The notes: generated by a model not told the origin, from the sequence alone. A stretch of DNA of 64,000 nt from Callipepla californica brunnescens (GCA_023055505.1 JALIRH010000002.1:15647244-15711243), one strand, 5' to 3'; numbered from the stretch's first letter, positions 50,413-63,139 are shown. Program-made: numbers and translations.

Positions 50413-53400
50413 GTTCTCATTAGAAAAACCGTGAATACCTCACATGAATTTGGACCAGCACATATAACCAGATGGATAAATGAGGAGTTAACCAATATTA
50501 GCAGTCAAGATACAGAACTAGAAATGGTCATTTCTGTTTAACAGTTTCTGTAGTTCTGGTCACTTAAATCTGAATGAAGCTGCATCGTGAAACACACTCG
50601 TCAATGACTTCTTGTAATTTGCAGTGTCCTTTAATAAAACAGAACAATTTATGGGAGATTGCATCAGTTTTAACCTTGAAAACAGGAAAGAAATGTCTGC
50701 CCACTTCAAAAACGACATATCATCTCTGTACAGTGCCTCCTAAGTCACAGGAAGCTGGCAATTAGAAGCACTGTTAAAAATGCACACTTCGGTGAAGTCA
50801 TTAAAACACTTAGATCATTTTATAGCTCATGCCAAAGCACCCATAAAAAACAGTGTGGCTTACAAGGGCAGCTGAGGTCATGGGAGAAACTATGATTTAG
50901 GCTACCTTTAGAAAGCAAATTAACTAAAATAATAGTCAGAGCATGCAAAGTGCTTTCCAGATCTATCTTACAGCTTGATAGTAGGATCAGTTGGAAAATA
51001 ATAAAAATACCGATAAAGTAGGACTAGAAGATGGAAGTTTGCAATGGAATTATTACTAATAATGACAATACCTGATTCGCTTTCAGAACTGGAACTTTAT
51101 CTTGAATCTTTTAGACATATGTTCCTGATGTACTCTGTGCCTCAACACTGAGAGATTCTACAGTACATGGGAGAAGACAAAGAAGGAAAACCTAAAAACA
51201 AACGGAAATTATTTTGCTACGTGATGCAAGAAAGTAACCCAACTACTGTAACTTCTGTTGGGATTAGACTGTGGTTAGTGCTGTGTGGATATTTTTGACT
51301 GATGACAAACTGAAACAATTTCAGTTAGGTACAATGAAAAGATGCGTTCCAATATACGATATTTGGGGCTAAAAAAAACGCAAAATACAAACTTTTGAAG
51401 AATACAGACATAAAACTCTTGAGATATTTGTATTGTTGTTGAAGTACTGCTAAAATTGAATATTCATGAAGATTCCCAGCTGGCAAAAATGAAGGGTTCT
51501 TTAAAAAAATAAAATTTAATTCAGCTCTGAAACCAAAACTGTTGGTAGAGTGTTCTGACAATGTGTAAAGATAAAATTCCCGTGTTATCTATGCTCTCCA
51601 GCTACAGACAGTTTCATCTGTTGCAGTGGAGAAAGGAGTTTCTTGCAGGAGGTGGAGGTCAGGTTACAGAAAATGAATGTTTGAAAAAGCCCTGGAATAT
51701 CTGATGAGAAATTGCACCAGGGGACCTAAGCCAAGAATATGTGATCTGAGATCAGTTGTCAGCTTTGTTTTTCTTAGAGAAGAGTACAAAACTTAGTTCT
51801 TTTTTGGCAAAGGAACATCAGAAGCTGCTGTATTTGACACATGTACCTCACAGCTGATGTTTCAAGTACATACAACCTCATCAGTTCAGAGGTACCCACA
51901 GAAATCCATTTACAGAGTCATAAAAGTTATACGGTACTGGGCATGAAGTAAACATTAATCCCATTTTCGCTGCTTTGATGCAAATAGCAGATGCATTACA
52001 CCATAGCTTTTCTAAATAAACTGTAAAAAATGAGTTGGCATCTTATACCCAGTTCAGAGGAGCCAAACAGAATCTAAATCATCATGAAAATTAAATTCTG
52101 AAATAATAGCAGGGTTTCTAAACATTACAAAATAGGATTAGAAAGCAGATCTGATATTCAGATCCATTTTCCTTATAAAATTAGTCCCTAAAACTTCTAT
52201 AGTTACTGGGTATTTGTACAAATAGAGTATAGGACAAGATTTCTTAGCTAGATTATCGTGAGCCAATTTCATGTGTGTACCATGTAAAAACAATGGTGAT
52301 AGGAAGATGTTAGTCCTCTCTTCTCACTTGGTGTTACTTCTACAGTGAAACTGATATAATGGTTTGGCACAGCTTGTGGTATTTGCTTACAGTAGGCTTG
52401 AGCAAGCTGTACTTCATTTTGTCGCAGGTTCTCTCTTGAGTTGAGGCTCAAAGTATGTTTCTTTTAACTCTACTGATACCTTAAAAAATGACACTGGGTG
52501 TTATTTGAGTATTGTTTATGTCAATTACTTTTTTAAGTCATCTTCCAGTTGTGATATAATTTCAATACAGGACTGAGGCCAGATTCTTCAAAGCCACTGG
52601 TGCATAACTGGTGATACAATTGATGGCAATCTTTCTTGTGACAGGTTCATACAATTCTGGGCTCTTATGTTGACACAGATAAAATCTGTATTCCTCAAAG
52701 AAACAAGACTAATGCATTCAGTGAGCTGAGTAGGTGCTTTTTGCTGCTATAAACTCTTAATTCAACCACTAAGCAGTAACGACAGTCTCTCACACTGATT
52801 TATAAAATAGCTATATTAAATATATCCAAGAAAATGACACAGACTGAGAGGCATAAGGAATAAGAAAAAAGAATCTAACTGATACAACATTTGCAAAGGA
52901 AAATAAACAGTTTTGAAACTAATGAGCTGATTCTGCACTGAGTCTGCCTTAAAGCAGTAAGAAGCCTCAGAAGTCATTTGAGGCCAAGATGGACGCTGCA
53001 AAGTACAAGAAAATCAGGAAACCAAACAGGCAATTTTTGATAACAGATGTTTTTACTAATGAGAATTCAGAAATTTCTGATATTCATATCACCAGTGGGT
53101 GCACAAGGGTTGTATTTATGTAAGTTGCTCTTAGTGTCTGGAAAAATTCCTCTGCAGATGACTTTCAAAGATTAGCTTGGTAGGAAGTGAAGGGTAAAAC
53201 CTAACTTTGCAGCTCCTGTGGTCTTTATGGATACAGGAGGACCACAAGACTGAATCATATTTGAGAATTACATGTCCTTCCCCAAAATGAAGTTGGCAGT
53301 GTACCTGCTCTGTGGCTGGAGATTCTGGAAGCCATCTGCACCAGATGTGCCCAGGAACACTGCACCCTGGCAATGACTCACTCCTGTCCCCATGGGAGCT

Positions 53401-54705
53401 CCTGCAGGGAACGGAACATTAAATCAGCTCAGATAGGCTTCCACTCTGCCCCCATCCCTTGCACAGACCCCTTCTGCACCAATCTGTTACACCCTTACAG
53501 TGCAGCTCATTTTTCTTGCTAGTGGAAGCAATGAGAATTGTTTGTATTGCCTGCTTTTAAAGAAAATGTAAATACAATCACAAACTTGTATTACAAAGTG
53601 ATTAGATAAAACGCAAAATCTCTTCTTGATGTCTCCAAGCCACAGTAAGGATCTCAGCTCTACAAACACACATCTTTCCTTGAAAGAGGAGCACTGTATT
53701 TTTGCCCTTCAGATATTTACTCAGATTCTCAGAAACTTTCTAAGCCTTTGTATCAAAGCAGTGTCATTGCTGTTTACTGACAGTTGCAGAAAATATATTA
53801 TCATTGTATGAAAACAGATGCCTAAATCAAAAAGTGGCAATTGCCTTTGAAGCGTCCCAGATAGCACAATTATCTTACTGAAGGGAAATGTGAGAATGGT
53901 AACAACCCAGTTCATTCACACTGGGGATACTGTCGAGCAAAAATGAATCCATCAGGATTCACACACCTGAGACACAAACATACTTCTCCAACATCTCTAC
54001 TCCAGTGATGTAAAAGCTGCCAAGAACTACATTATTCTGTTTGATTGCGTGAATAATTTACACACAAACTGGTATCACAACAATCTTTATGATGTAGTAG
54101 GCATTAAGCGTTATCGGTTGTTTATACTGGACCAGCGCTTCAAGGTCCTGCTCAAGACCTCATCACAATAGACAGAGGAAAATAAACAGACCTAAAGGCC
54201 TTGTCCCTGCTCACGGGCAGCAGCTCAGCTCAGATTCTAAACCTGCCCTGGGAGTGCCTTTGAGGAGGTCGCTGCTGGGTAAGTGTCTGGTCAAGAACAT
54301 CAATAACAACAGAAATGAAAAAGACAGATTAATGATGGTATGATCCTTGGCTTTTTTACATTGACACTGTGAGCTTGACAGAACTGATGTCAGGCTGAGA
54401 AGGATAAGATTGAGATAAAAAAAAAATACATAAAATATATATTTGTCAGAAAACTAAATAAAAATTTCTGGTTCCTCGTTAGTTCCAGTTGTGTTTTCAT
54501 GAATTACTGTATATGTGAAAATCCATACATATATTTCTACTTGTTTTAACAGAACCTCAGTACTGAACAAACTCTTGCATATCCCTAATTTTATTCTTAA
54601 AGCAATCCCAGCAGGACTAGTCTACTACTTAATGTAATAATTAGGATAAAAGTTTTCATAATGTTCTTACTTCTTAAATTCAATTTGTTTATTTTTTTGT
54701 CATTT
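50413..54705. other. AT-rich intergenic DNA, nothing recognised
   Basis: Over 4 kb without a recognised repeat or exon. A slightly GC-richer zone at 53.2-53.5 kb carries an 80-codon minus-strand frame of no known family. Confidence 0.5.
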
Positions 54706-54966
54706 AGAATCACAGAATTATAGAGGCTGGAAGGGACCCCCAGTGGTCATCGAGTCCAGCCCCCCTGCAAAGCAAGGGGCTGCACAAGTAGGCATCCAGG
54801 CAGGCCTTGAGTATCTTCAGAGAAGGAATCTGCACAACTTACCTGGGCAGCCTGTTCCAGTGTTCTGTCACTCTCATCATGAAGAAGTTCCTTTGCATAC
54901 TGGTGTGGAACTTCCTACGTTCCAGTTTATGGCTGTTTCCCCTTGTCTTGTCTCCACAGACCACTG
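54706..54966 (-). mobile_element. CR1 LINE 3'-terminal fragment (outer of a tandem pair)
   Basis: The + strand begins AGAATCACAGAATTATAGAGG and continues GGCTGGAAGGGACCCCCAG, GGGCAGCCTGTTCCAGTGTTC and GAAGAAGTTCCTTTGCATAC. This is the reverse complement of a CR1 3' end of ~260 bp. It stops at ACCACTGGAA, where a second CR1 terminus begins in the same orientation. Confidence 0.95.
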
Positions 54967-54969
54967 GAA

Positions 54970-55928
54970 ATCACAGAATCACAGAACTGAAGGGTTTGGA
55001 AGGGACCTCCAGAGGTCATCAAGTCCAACACCCCTGCCAAAGCAGCTCCCTAGCCCAGGTTGCACAGGTAGGCATCCAGGTGGGTCTGGAACGTCTACAG
55101 AGAAGGAGACTCCACCACCTCTCTGTGCAGCTGTGCCAGTGCTCTGTCACTGCACTGTGAAGAAGTTCCCATGCACATTTGTCCAGAACTTCCTATTCAC
55201 CAGTTTGTGACCATTTCCCCTCATCCTATTGCCTCACACTGCTGAGAAGAGTCCAGCCTCGTCCCTTTGCCTCCTGCTCCTTAGATATTTATTAGCCGTG
55301 GATCAGATCCCCTCTGAGTCTTCTTTTCTCAAAGTTGAACAGACCTAGGTCACTCCCTTTTCTCATAGGGGAAATTCTCAAGGCCCTTTACCATCTTTGT
55401 AGCCTCCACTGGACTCTTTTGAGGAGATCTCTGTCTTTTTTGTACCAGGAAGCCCAGAACTGGATATAGTACTCCAGGTGAGGCCTCACCAGGGCAGAGT
55501 AGAGGGGGAGGATCACCTCCCTTGACCTGCTGGCCACGCTCCTTGTAATGCACCTCAGGATCCCATTAGCCCTCTTGGCCACCAGGACACACTGCTGGCT
55601 CCTGGCCAAACTGCTGCCCACAGCAGGTCCACCACACATCCCTCTCCTTAGGTCATGCCCCAACCTGTACTGATACTTGTGGTTATCTCTTCCCAGGTGC
55701 AAGGCTTGCATTTGTTAAACCTCATCTGGTTTCTTACTGCCCAGCTCTCCAGTCTGTCCAGGCTTTGCTGAATGGCAGCGCAGCCTTCATGTTTGTCAGC
55801 CACTCTTCCCAGCTTTGTATGTTGGTGAGGGTGGACCCTATCCCCTCATCAAAGTTGCTGATGAAGACACTGAACAAGACAGAACATAGCAAGACCAAGC
55901 ACAGCACTGATCCCTGGGGAAAAAGAAG
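54970..55928 (-). mobile_element. CR1 LINE, ORF2 C-terminus plus 3' end
   Basis: Starts with a CR1 terminus (ATCACAGAATCACAGAACTG) and runs ~960 bp into reverse-complemented ORF2. A minus-strand frame at 55388-55711 retains SRSREVILPLYSALVRPHLE and the preceding AKRANGILRC, both hallmarks of the CR1 C-terminal region. It ends near CACTGATCCCTGGGG, where the copy is 5' truncated. Confidence 0.95.
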
Positions 55929-56985
55929 TACACAATCAAGACAGAAAGCCTTAGTTTTGACCCTTCTTCAGCAGTTATCTGTGAGATGTGGTTAAAACCC
56001 AATTCAGTTACGCTGAGCTCAAATCATAATGCTCTCCTAGTGCAGTTTCAGCTACTCCCTTCAGTTGATCAGATACTGACATCGATAACTCTATACCACT
56101 TTTGTTGTATTTCCTTATTTCAGAAGCAGTTCAGATGGATTTGTGCTTCACACAGAGGGCGTAAGAAATCATATTACTTTGGTCAGCAGTGCCTTGGATC
56201 CCACCTGTGCCCCCAGCAGCCTTTTCTCCATTATTTTACTGACTGCCCTGCAGGGACGAGCACTGCTAGTTCCTCCTACATCGTCATGTCTCTTGGCTAC
56301 AGCACGTGCAGTGCTTTTAGGCTCACACACAGAGGAACTTCTAGACCTCATCTCTTTCTCTGCCATGACAGTCTCTCATTTTGCCTTTTGGTTCTTTGGG
56401 AGCATTCTGATAAATTGATTAAATTTGTCTTAGTTCCAATCATTACGTTTTGCCAGAAGCATGTACCAAATGGTTTGATTCAAAGCACAGAGCTCATAAT
56501 AACCATGTTAGATTCCAGGTCAGTGAGAGTTTATCTCCTTAACTGTATTGAATGCCATCAACCAATTTCATGCTTACTTACAGACTTTCCTCTGCAAAAG
56601 CATACTTCATTTCCTGGGAGCCTTTTTGATATGCAGCTATCACTGCATTCTTTGTCTTTCCAACACTGAAAAGCATTTGAAATCAGACTCCCCTCTATTC
56701 ACAGGATAAGAATAGAATAAAATAGCTCAGAAATAAGTCTCCTTATCAGAACAAAGACACACAAATAGGTGTGCAAGGTGAATGAGCAGACACTTCTCAG
56801 ACATCTATTTTGGTGTAAAAAAACTATCACAAGTTCATCAATAGATATTTGCCTACAGATAGAACCAAGAACATCAACTGTTCCTCTTCAAGTGATAATT
56901 CAGTCGAAAATCTCATACAAATGCTTTTTCTATCCACTCCACACTGCAAATGCAACATAATATGTAAAGATAAATCAGGTATTGA
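55929..56985. other. Intergenic DNA with a 227-codon open frame
   Basis: The frame at 55986-56669 (+) is the longest one not explained by a repeat or by CpG-island composition. The translation has no recognised domain, signal or compositional hallmark of a real protein. No conserved exon or repeat is seen otherwise. Confidence 0.45.
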
Positions 56986-57170
56986 GGTTGCCCAGAGAGT
57001 CCCAGTGGAGCCTCCTTTTCTGAAAATATTCAAACCCTGTCTGGACATGATTCTGGGCAACGTGGTCTAAGTGACTGCTTGAAGGTGGGGAGGTGGGAGG
57101 ACTAGATGACCCAAAGGACATAAATGGTCCTTTTTAATCTCAACCATTCAATGACTCCACAATCCTGTGA
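56986..57170 (+). mobile_element. CR1 LINE 3'-terminal fragment
   Basis: The order is GAGGTTGCCCAGAGAGTCCC, AATATTCAAACCCTGTCTGG, ACATGATTCTGGGCAACGTG, GACTAGATGACC and the tail CAACCATTCAATGACTCC...CCTGTGA. It resembles the CR1 subfamily whose 3' UTR has 'GGACATGGTCCTGGGCAACC'. Confidence 0.9.
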
Positions 57171-59817
57171 ATATGGAACAAGATGCTTAATTGATTTTTT
57201 CAATAACTCCATGAGGTGCAAATAATTAATCACTGAATCCTACTACTGCCTACTTTATCATTTAAACTGAATTCATATTAAAAACATCTTTGTCTGATCC
57301 ACAATACAATCAATACAACCAATACAACTAATCCTTTAGTTTCAGTGAAGGTTGGCTGTTCTCTACTGAGCCAAGATAGTGCAGCGCAGCTCTTTGAGAA
57401 CTTGTATTTCAGCAGCATTGCACCAAGCCCACAAACACTTGGGGTTGCTGCTTATACAGGCTCATCTCACTGAAATAGCTGCACCCCATTGCCCTTTTCA
57501 GGACCTTGTCACTGCCTCATCACAAGTTCCACTTCAATTCTGTAGGGAGTTTAAATTATATGAAAAAGCCATATGGAATAGGAAGTACAGCTACTCAGCT
57601 CAGCTGCTACAAAAACTGCTCCTAACTTTGACACTAGATCAACCCACATTTTCACAGAGGTTATCAAAAGGCATGTCCTGCCGTATGAATTAGATAAATT
57701 CCTGAAACAGTGTTTTCTAGTATTTTTGTTTTGTTTTGCTTTGTTTTATGATGTTTATACTATAGTTCAAGAGCATCCAAACTGCATTTCAGCCCATATT
57801 TTCCAAGCTGATTGTATGCAGAGCTGAGTCATTAATTTGGCAGAGTTCTGAGAGCCCCTGGGGAAAGCAGTTCAGCCCAGACAGCCACTGAGCATGGTCC
57901 CTTCTCATATGTGGCCCTCCTCTCACCTCTGTCCTCCGTGCAGCACACAGGCCTGCTGCTGGCCATGACTGTGCTCTTGCATAACGCAGAATTTCATGCA
58001 CTAGCTTCAGATGCCTGGAGTCAGACAAGTCAACTCAAGTCATTGCCAGGTACATGGGTTGCTACGCAAAAATCTAAGGGTGTGCAGTTGCTCCCTGGCT
58101 TATGTTACACTGAGTAATACTGACACCGATCTTCCTGGTGCAAACAGATCACCCAGTTCTTATCAGAAGTCAGATTAAATAAACATCTTGCAGAAAATCA
58201 CATCTCCCTTGAACTTTTCCCCACTGGAAACAAACACGCTGCTCCAGCACAGATCTTCACTGACGCCACGCCTGCACAGGCAAGACAGTTCCCCTCCTTC
58301 AGCTCCATGTTCCATCCTGAGGCATTCCTGCCTTTAACCACAGCCAGGGCTGAAGAATTCACATTGAGACATTTAAGTATTTGGTTCCAAAGTATTTTTT
58401 TTTCATAACTGCTTTCCAAAGCATTTTCCTATCCTGTTGGCAGAGCATTTGACTTTGTTACAGATATTTTTTAAAAATCCTTACTATTCACTCTATGTAA
58501 TGACACTGTTGACAAGACGTACTTCCCACAAAGATATTCTGATAGCTTCTAGTCATACTCCTAACCTCTGACCTGTGTTGCCACAGTCTCAAATGAATTA
58601 TTCTCTTACTTTGCTTGACTGACATGAAGCTATAGTTCCCTTTTGCTCTTTTCTATATATTATAATGCTACTCAGTCTTCTCATCTTTCTCTTATCTCCA
58701 GATTTTGTTACAGATGATGAAAGAATTTTTCAGGTAATTCTCAGAAGACCTTTAAGTGTAAACTCTGACACTGGTTACCTCTAGTTGGTGTTCTTTTTAG
58801 CATCTAGGAAATATTTGAGGTCCATATGAATGGAACAATGCACCCGATAAACAAACTAGAGGGTGTTACTCATATTGGGGAATTTGAACTCTTCAAATGA
58901 GGTCAGTCAGAATAGAGATGCATTTATTTCCCAAATGGAAAAAGCATCCATTTTGAACCACCTGACAAAACTAAAAAATTGTAAAAATAGCATTCATAAT
59001 TATTAAATACGAATAGATAAAATGAATATTCATTTGCTTATCTTTTGGTTTTTTTTTTCCTCTTTCTACACTTATCTGGTTCTTTTATACTGATTTTCCA
59101 CATATAATCTATGCAAAAGCATTTTGATTCTGATGTTTTAAATGTAGATTTATTTGTAAACTTCTAATACTTCCAGTTCTAATTTCCTCACTGTTTCTAT
59201 CTATCCAAACCACTACTGACATACTGATACACACGACAACTAATGAACAATCTTGCACACTTAGCAACATGTTCATTGCGTTTCTCGTGTACATATTAAA
59301 CACTTGGTTAGAGAGAAAACATCTCAATAAGATCACCGAGTCAATTATCTTTACTATTCACAATCTGCTGTGTTTAATTTTTCCCTGGCTTTGTACGCTT
59401 TCACAATCTTCCCTACATTTGCCTGCTTCCAAACTTGGAAAACCTAATTTCAGCATCATTCTCATCTTTCAGGTGGGGAAAAAAGGTCAAAGCACCATAG
59501 GCCTCAGCTATTAAAATAAAAATGCTCTGTAGGTCACAGATAGAGCACTATCAGCTCTCTGACTGCATTAATGGAATTGTTCAGGATCTGCCCTCTGCCC
59601 TGCTCACTGTTTCCCTTGACCCCAGAGGGAGATGTCATTCAAGAAAAAAATCTGGTCCTCGTCCTGGAGCATTATGAGCTATTGTCTGCATATTTTTGAC
59701 CTCCAAAAGGCCAGAGCAGACTCAAAGGAAAAATACAGTCCCCTGAAACCGTGTTGAAATAAATCTAGGCATGAAAACTTTCAAATTCTGAGATGCAAAG
59801 TAACTTGTCAACAGCAC
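57171..59817. other. Intergenic DNA with short T-rich repeats
   Basis: A short (TTTTG) repeat lies at about 57723-57748. No gene is recognised; frames of up to 104 codons lack any family match. Confidence 0.5.
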
Positions 59818-59877
59818 AAGATGGACTAGACTATCTCAGTGGTCTTTTCCAGCCTTAATGGTTTTAGGATTCTACAA
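59818..59877 (+). mobile_element. CR1 LINE tail remnant
   Basis: Only the last ~60 bp are left: GATGGACTAGACTATCTCAG, GGTCTTTTCCAGCCTTAATG and GTTTTAGGATTCTAC. This corresponds to the extreme CR1 3' UTR and tail. Confidence 0.8.
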
Positions 59878-60560
59878 CAAATTTGTTTTTGCATCCTGAA
59901 TGTCCCCAGGTGCTGTCAGCTGTATAAAAACATGAAGCTGCCCTGGTCTGAGCAAGAAGCAGGCCTGGCCTGGGATCAGCTTCCACCAAATGATGAACTG
60001 ATGGCAGGAGCATCTCACTTCCCCTAAAACCAAACTGTGCAAGTACATAAAACACTGCTGAATAACCACTGCATAAAATCACCCATTCCTGCAGCCACCT
60101 GGGGAGAAAACAGCCTCTGTTTCCTTACAAGGCCTGTCTTCTCCTACTCCATGTGGGACTGTCCAGAAGTAAAATAAAAGAAGAGTGGAAACCTTTCTGT
60201 TGGATCTGAGCTCCTGCACAGAGAAGAAGGGAAATTCATGGGACTGGAGCAGTGCCACAGGGAGTTGTGCCACAGGGATGGTCCCTGACCAATCCTGGCC
60301 TCTGCAGACAGTACAAATAAACTTGTTGTGCTGGTGGATGGGAAGTAAACACTGCTGAATTCCACACAATTCTCAGAACATTTTGAGCTTCATCTTCTGC
60401 AGTGCCCGATTCTGAGCAGAGAAGACCCTTCCTGGACCGATTTCCTCTGCTGCTGTTATTCTGAAATGCCAAAAGCAACAATTTCACACTACAAGAAGTC
60501 AGACTGGAAGCCAGCATCTGCAGATCCACCACCAGGTGGGACAAATAATCTTACAAAAAT
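59878..60560. other. Intergenic DNA, CTCF-like motif near its end
   Basis: No gene is recognised. Overlapping minus-strand frames (72-102 codons) have no resemblance to known proteins. The motif at 60529-60542 is listed separately. Confidence 0.5.
60529..60542 (+). promoter_or_regulatory. CTCF-like core motif
   Basis: CCACCAGGTGGGAC matches the CTCF core consensus CCASYAGRKGGCRS at 13 of 14 positions; the mismatch is G for C at position 12. It lies ~2.6 kb upstream of the SYBU ATG and just before a CR1 fragment. Matches of this quality also arise by chance. Confidence 0.3.
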
Positions 60561-60742
60561 GAATCATAGAATCATTAATGCTGGAAAGACCACTAAGATC
60601 ATCTAGCCCCACCATCAATCCATCACGCCATGCCCACTAAACCATATACCTCAATGCCAGATCTAGCACCCTTTTATTGAACAGATCCACAGACAGTGAC
60701 CTTGGGCAGCCTGTTCCAATAAGTCACCAAATGTCACCAAAA
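60561..60742 (-). mobile_element. CR1 LINE 3'-terminal fragment
   Basis: The + strand begins GAATCATAGAATCATTAATG and continues GGAAAGACCACTAAGATCATC, CATGCCCACTAAACCATATAC and GGGCAGCCTGTTCCAATAAG. It is the reverse complement of a CR1 end, truncated after ~180 bp. Confidence 0.93.
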
Positions 60743-62012
60743 AACTTCAGGTGAAGTTTTAATCTTTATAACTTAGATGTGGAACCAGCAATGCCCCCTG
60801 TGCGCTAAGGGGAAGGATAACTGCTGGCTGATAACTGTCAGATGATCTGGAATTAGATTCCTCTGCTCTGGGACAGCTCCCAGAGCAGCTGGAACACAAA
60901 GGGGCCTCAGGGGGTGGCACACTGCATTTTCCCTCAAGATGTCTTCCTACAGAGCACCCATCTGAGTGAAGGTATGAGCAGCAAGGGCTGGAAAAGGACA
61001 GCCCCAGGCCTTGCTCCCGTAGTAAGACAGCAGAAGGCCTGACCAAGAGCTCTGGCTCAGCGCCCAGCCTTCCCTGGCAGCTCCTCCAGCCCGGGTACTT
61101 TGCTGAGCTTGCAGCCAGACACAGCCTCCTCTGGGGTTGGTGTTCAGGGGGAGTATACTGACACTGTGTTCTGTGGGTTTTTTGAGGCCTGCAGGAATTT
61201 ATAACATTCTTCCTTTCATCAGCAAACACAGTTTTGAGTCGGAGTTGCAAAAATAAATCAGAAAAATCAGCTAATTACCTGAGCTAGTCAGCTCAGGTAA
61301 TATTGTAGGACTGGAAGTGCATCAAAGGACACTAAGAGTGATGCCCTGCAGACTTTTCTGGTATGTGTTCCTCCCAGTCCTGATGATTAACTACTGCACA
61401 GAAATAGTATTTTAATAAGCCGAACAGTGAACAAATTCCTCAATATTTATTATATGTGCACAGACTGTTAAGGAAAAAAATGTGCCTGAAAGTTAATGAT
61501 CATTCTATGATTTATGATAGGGCGGGAAATCTCTATCCAAAAGGAGTGGAGATCAAAGGTAATCACATGCCATTTTGCCTCCTGTGGCAGCTCGGGGACT
61601 TCACTTCTCACATCTCTCTCAGTGAGACAAAGATTTGAGCTCCAAATAGAAGAAAGTAAAGCAGGCTTCAGCAGTCGAACCATCACCGTAGTGGAGTTAC
61701 TATGGCAATGCTGTGCAGCTGCAGAGCCTCTCAGCTCCTCCACCACGGGCCCAGCACATTCCTCCACGTGCCACGTGCCCAGGTGCCCTGCTTTCTGCTG
61801 AACAGAACAGCAAATGTGGGGGAGTAAAAGATACGATTTCCAATTTTCCATTCTCCATGGAAACAGTCTTGGAGTAGTATTAGGGGAAGATCCAGAGTAC
61901 AGCTCCTGTTCTGTGTCTCAGGAAGATAGATCCTACTGCTCAGAAGCACACAACATTGTTGCTACGGGGATTTAAGCACTTCTGAAGATAGAACCATCTC
62001 ACTTTGAATTAC
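60743..62012. other. SYBU-proximal upstream DNA
   Basis: GC content rises toward the gene. A 163-codon minus-strand frame at 60759-61250 has no recognised domain and is judged spurious. A short stem-loop (61274-61301) and an X-box-like motif (about 61694) are noted separately. Confidence 0.5.
61274..61301. repeat. Perfect stem-loop, 12-bp arms, 4-base loop
   Basis: ATTACCTGAGCT, loop AGTC, then AGCTCAGGTAAT. All 12 arm positions pair. No T-run or transcript context is visible. Confidence 0.85.
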
Positions 62013-62062
62013 AGGTGCCCTGAGATCCCTTCCAACCCCTACAATTCTGTGATTCCGTGACT
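62013..62062 (+). mobile_element. CR1 LINE tail remnant
   Basis: GGTGCCCTGAGATCCCTTCC, AACCCCTACAATTCTGTG and ATTCCGTGA correspond to the last ~50 bp of a CR1 3' end. Confidence 0.78.
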
Positions 62063-62814
62063 GCCCAGGGAGGGTGGTATCATTTTTTTTGGCAGAGCGC
62101 TCCATAAGTGATGGATCTAATCCTAGCACCAAGTTAATCAATTAGTGATTATAATTCTCTGTATATCAGACAACTGGTGTGACAACCCTCACCGGTACTG
62201 ACCTTCCTCTTTGAGGACCAGAGGAACACGCATCACCCTTCCTACTGTCGACAACATGCACTCGGTGCTGCAGAAAAAGCACACGTTTGCTCTTAATTAT
62301 TTTTGAACGAGCACCTTACATTCATGCTCTAAGAGCTCCCAAAAGAAACTGGAGTCCTCTGCACACAGCCGACGTGTAAAGAACATCTCCGCCCCAAAAT
62401 ACCCCTGCGGAGAGCAGAGCTCCCGCAGTTCAGCGAGTGCGGTAAGGGGACGTTAGGGTGGAGCCCCCACAAGAACTCCGCGCTGAGTTCACCTCTGTTT
62501 TTGCGGACAAGGGCTCCTCTGTGCCAGCCCACGGCCCTGCTAACACGCCTATGGCTTCCGGGCTGCAGACGGACGTTGCTTCGTGTTGTAGGGTCAGCCC
62601 CGATTGTGCCGATGAAAGGTGAGGCAATACAGTCATTAAACGCACGTACTGCCGGAGGATAAAGTGGGTTTTTGCATCGCTACACGTCCCATTAAAAAAA
62701 AAAAAAAAGCCGTCACTGAATAACCAGCGGCAGCAAACCTCTGCCACACTGCGCTATTTATACAGCCGAGCATCCATCACGCCCGTCCTCACAACATCTG
62801 CCTCCGTTACGTCT
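62063..62814. other. SYBU upstream flank, CpG content rising
   Basis: CpGs become more frequent from about 62.37 kb. A poly-A run of about 16 bases lies near 62694-62708. TATTTATA at 62755-62762 is a TATA-like element ~380 bp upstream of the ATG, but CpG-island promoters commonly start from dispersed sites, so its use is uncertain. Confidence 0.5.
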
Positions 62815-63139
62815 CGGCTCCGGCGCCTCAGCGTGAAAGCCATAAAACTGCAAATCAACTCAGCGCGGGGACCGCTCGCCTTCAACGCGCTCCGATCCCC
62901 GCCGGCTCCAGCGGCTGCTCGGGCGGCCCCGGCCCCGCACCTGCGATAGAGCCTCAGCCGATCCCCGCGCTCGACGCCCCGGGGCGGGCGGGCGGGCGGC
63001 ACCACGTGTCAGGGCGGGGAGCGGCGGGGCCGGGCCGGGCTCCGCCACCCGCAGCGCAGCGGCCGCCGCAGTAGCAGCTGAGCGCGTCCCCGTCGCCCGT
63101 GCCAGGTGCCCGGGCAGGGCTGCGCCGACACTGAGCGCT

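Noticed and set aside
54743..55210. 155-codon plus-strand frame
   Set aside because: It is the antisense of two CR1 3' ends, and the repeated wording of the translation mirrors the tandem CR1 copies.
60759..61250. 163-codon minus-strand open frame upstream of SYBU
   Set aside because: No recognised domain and moderately GC-rich composition; no splice or promoter context supports it.
1..62000. Exons of KCNV1, the expected neighbour of SYBU
   Set aside because: No frame shows the tetramerisation or pore motifs of a voltage-gated potassium channel, so the gene must lie outside the window.
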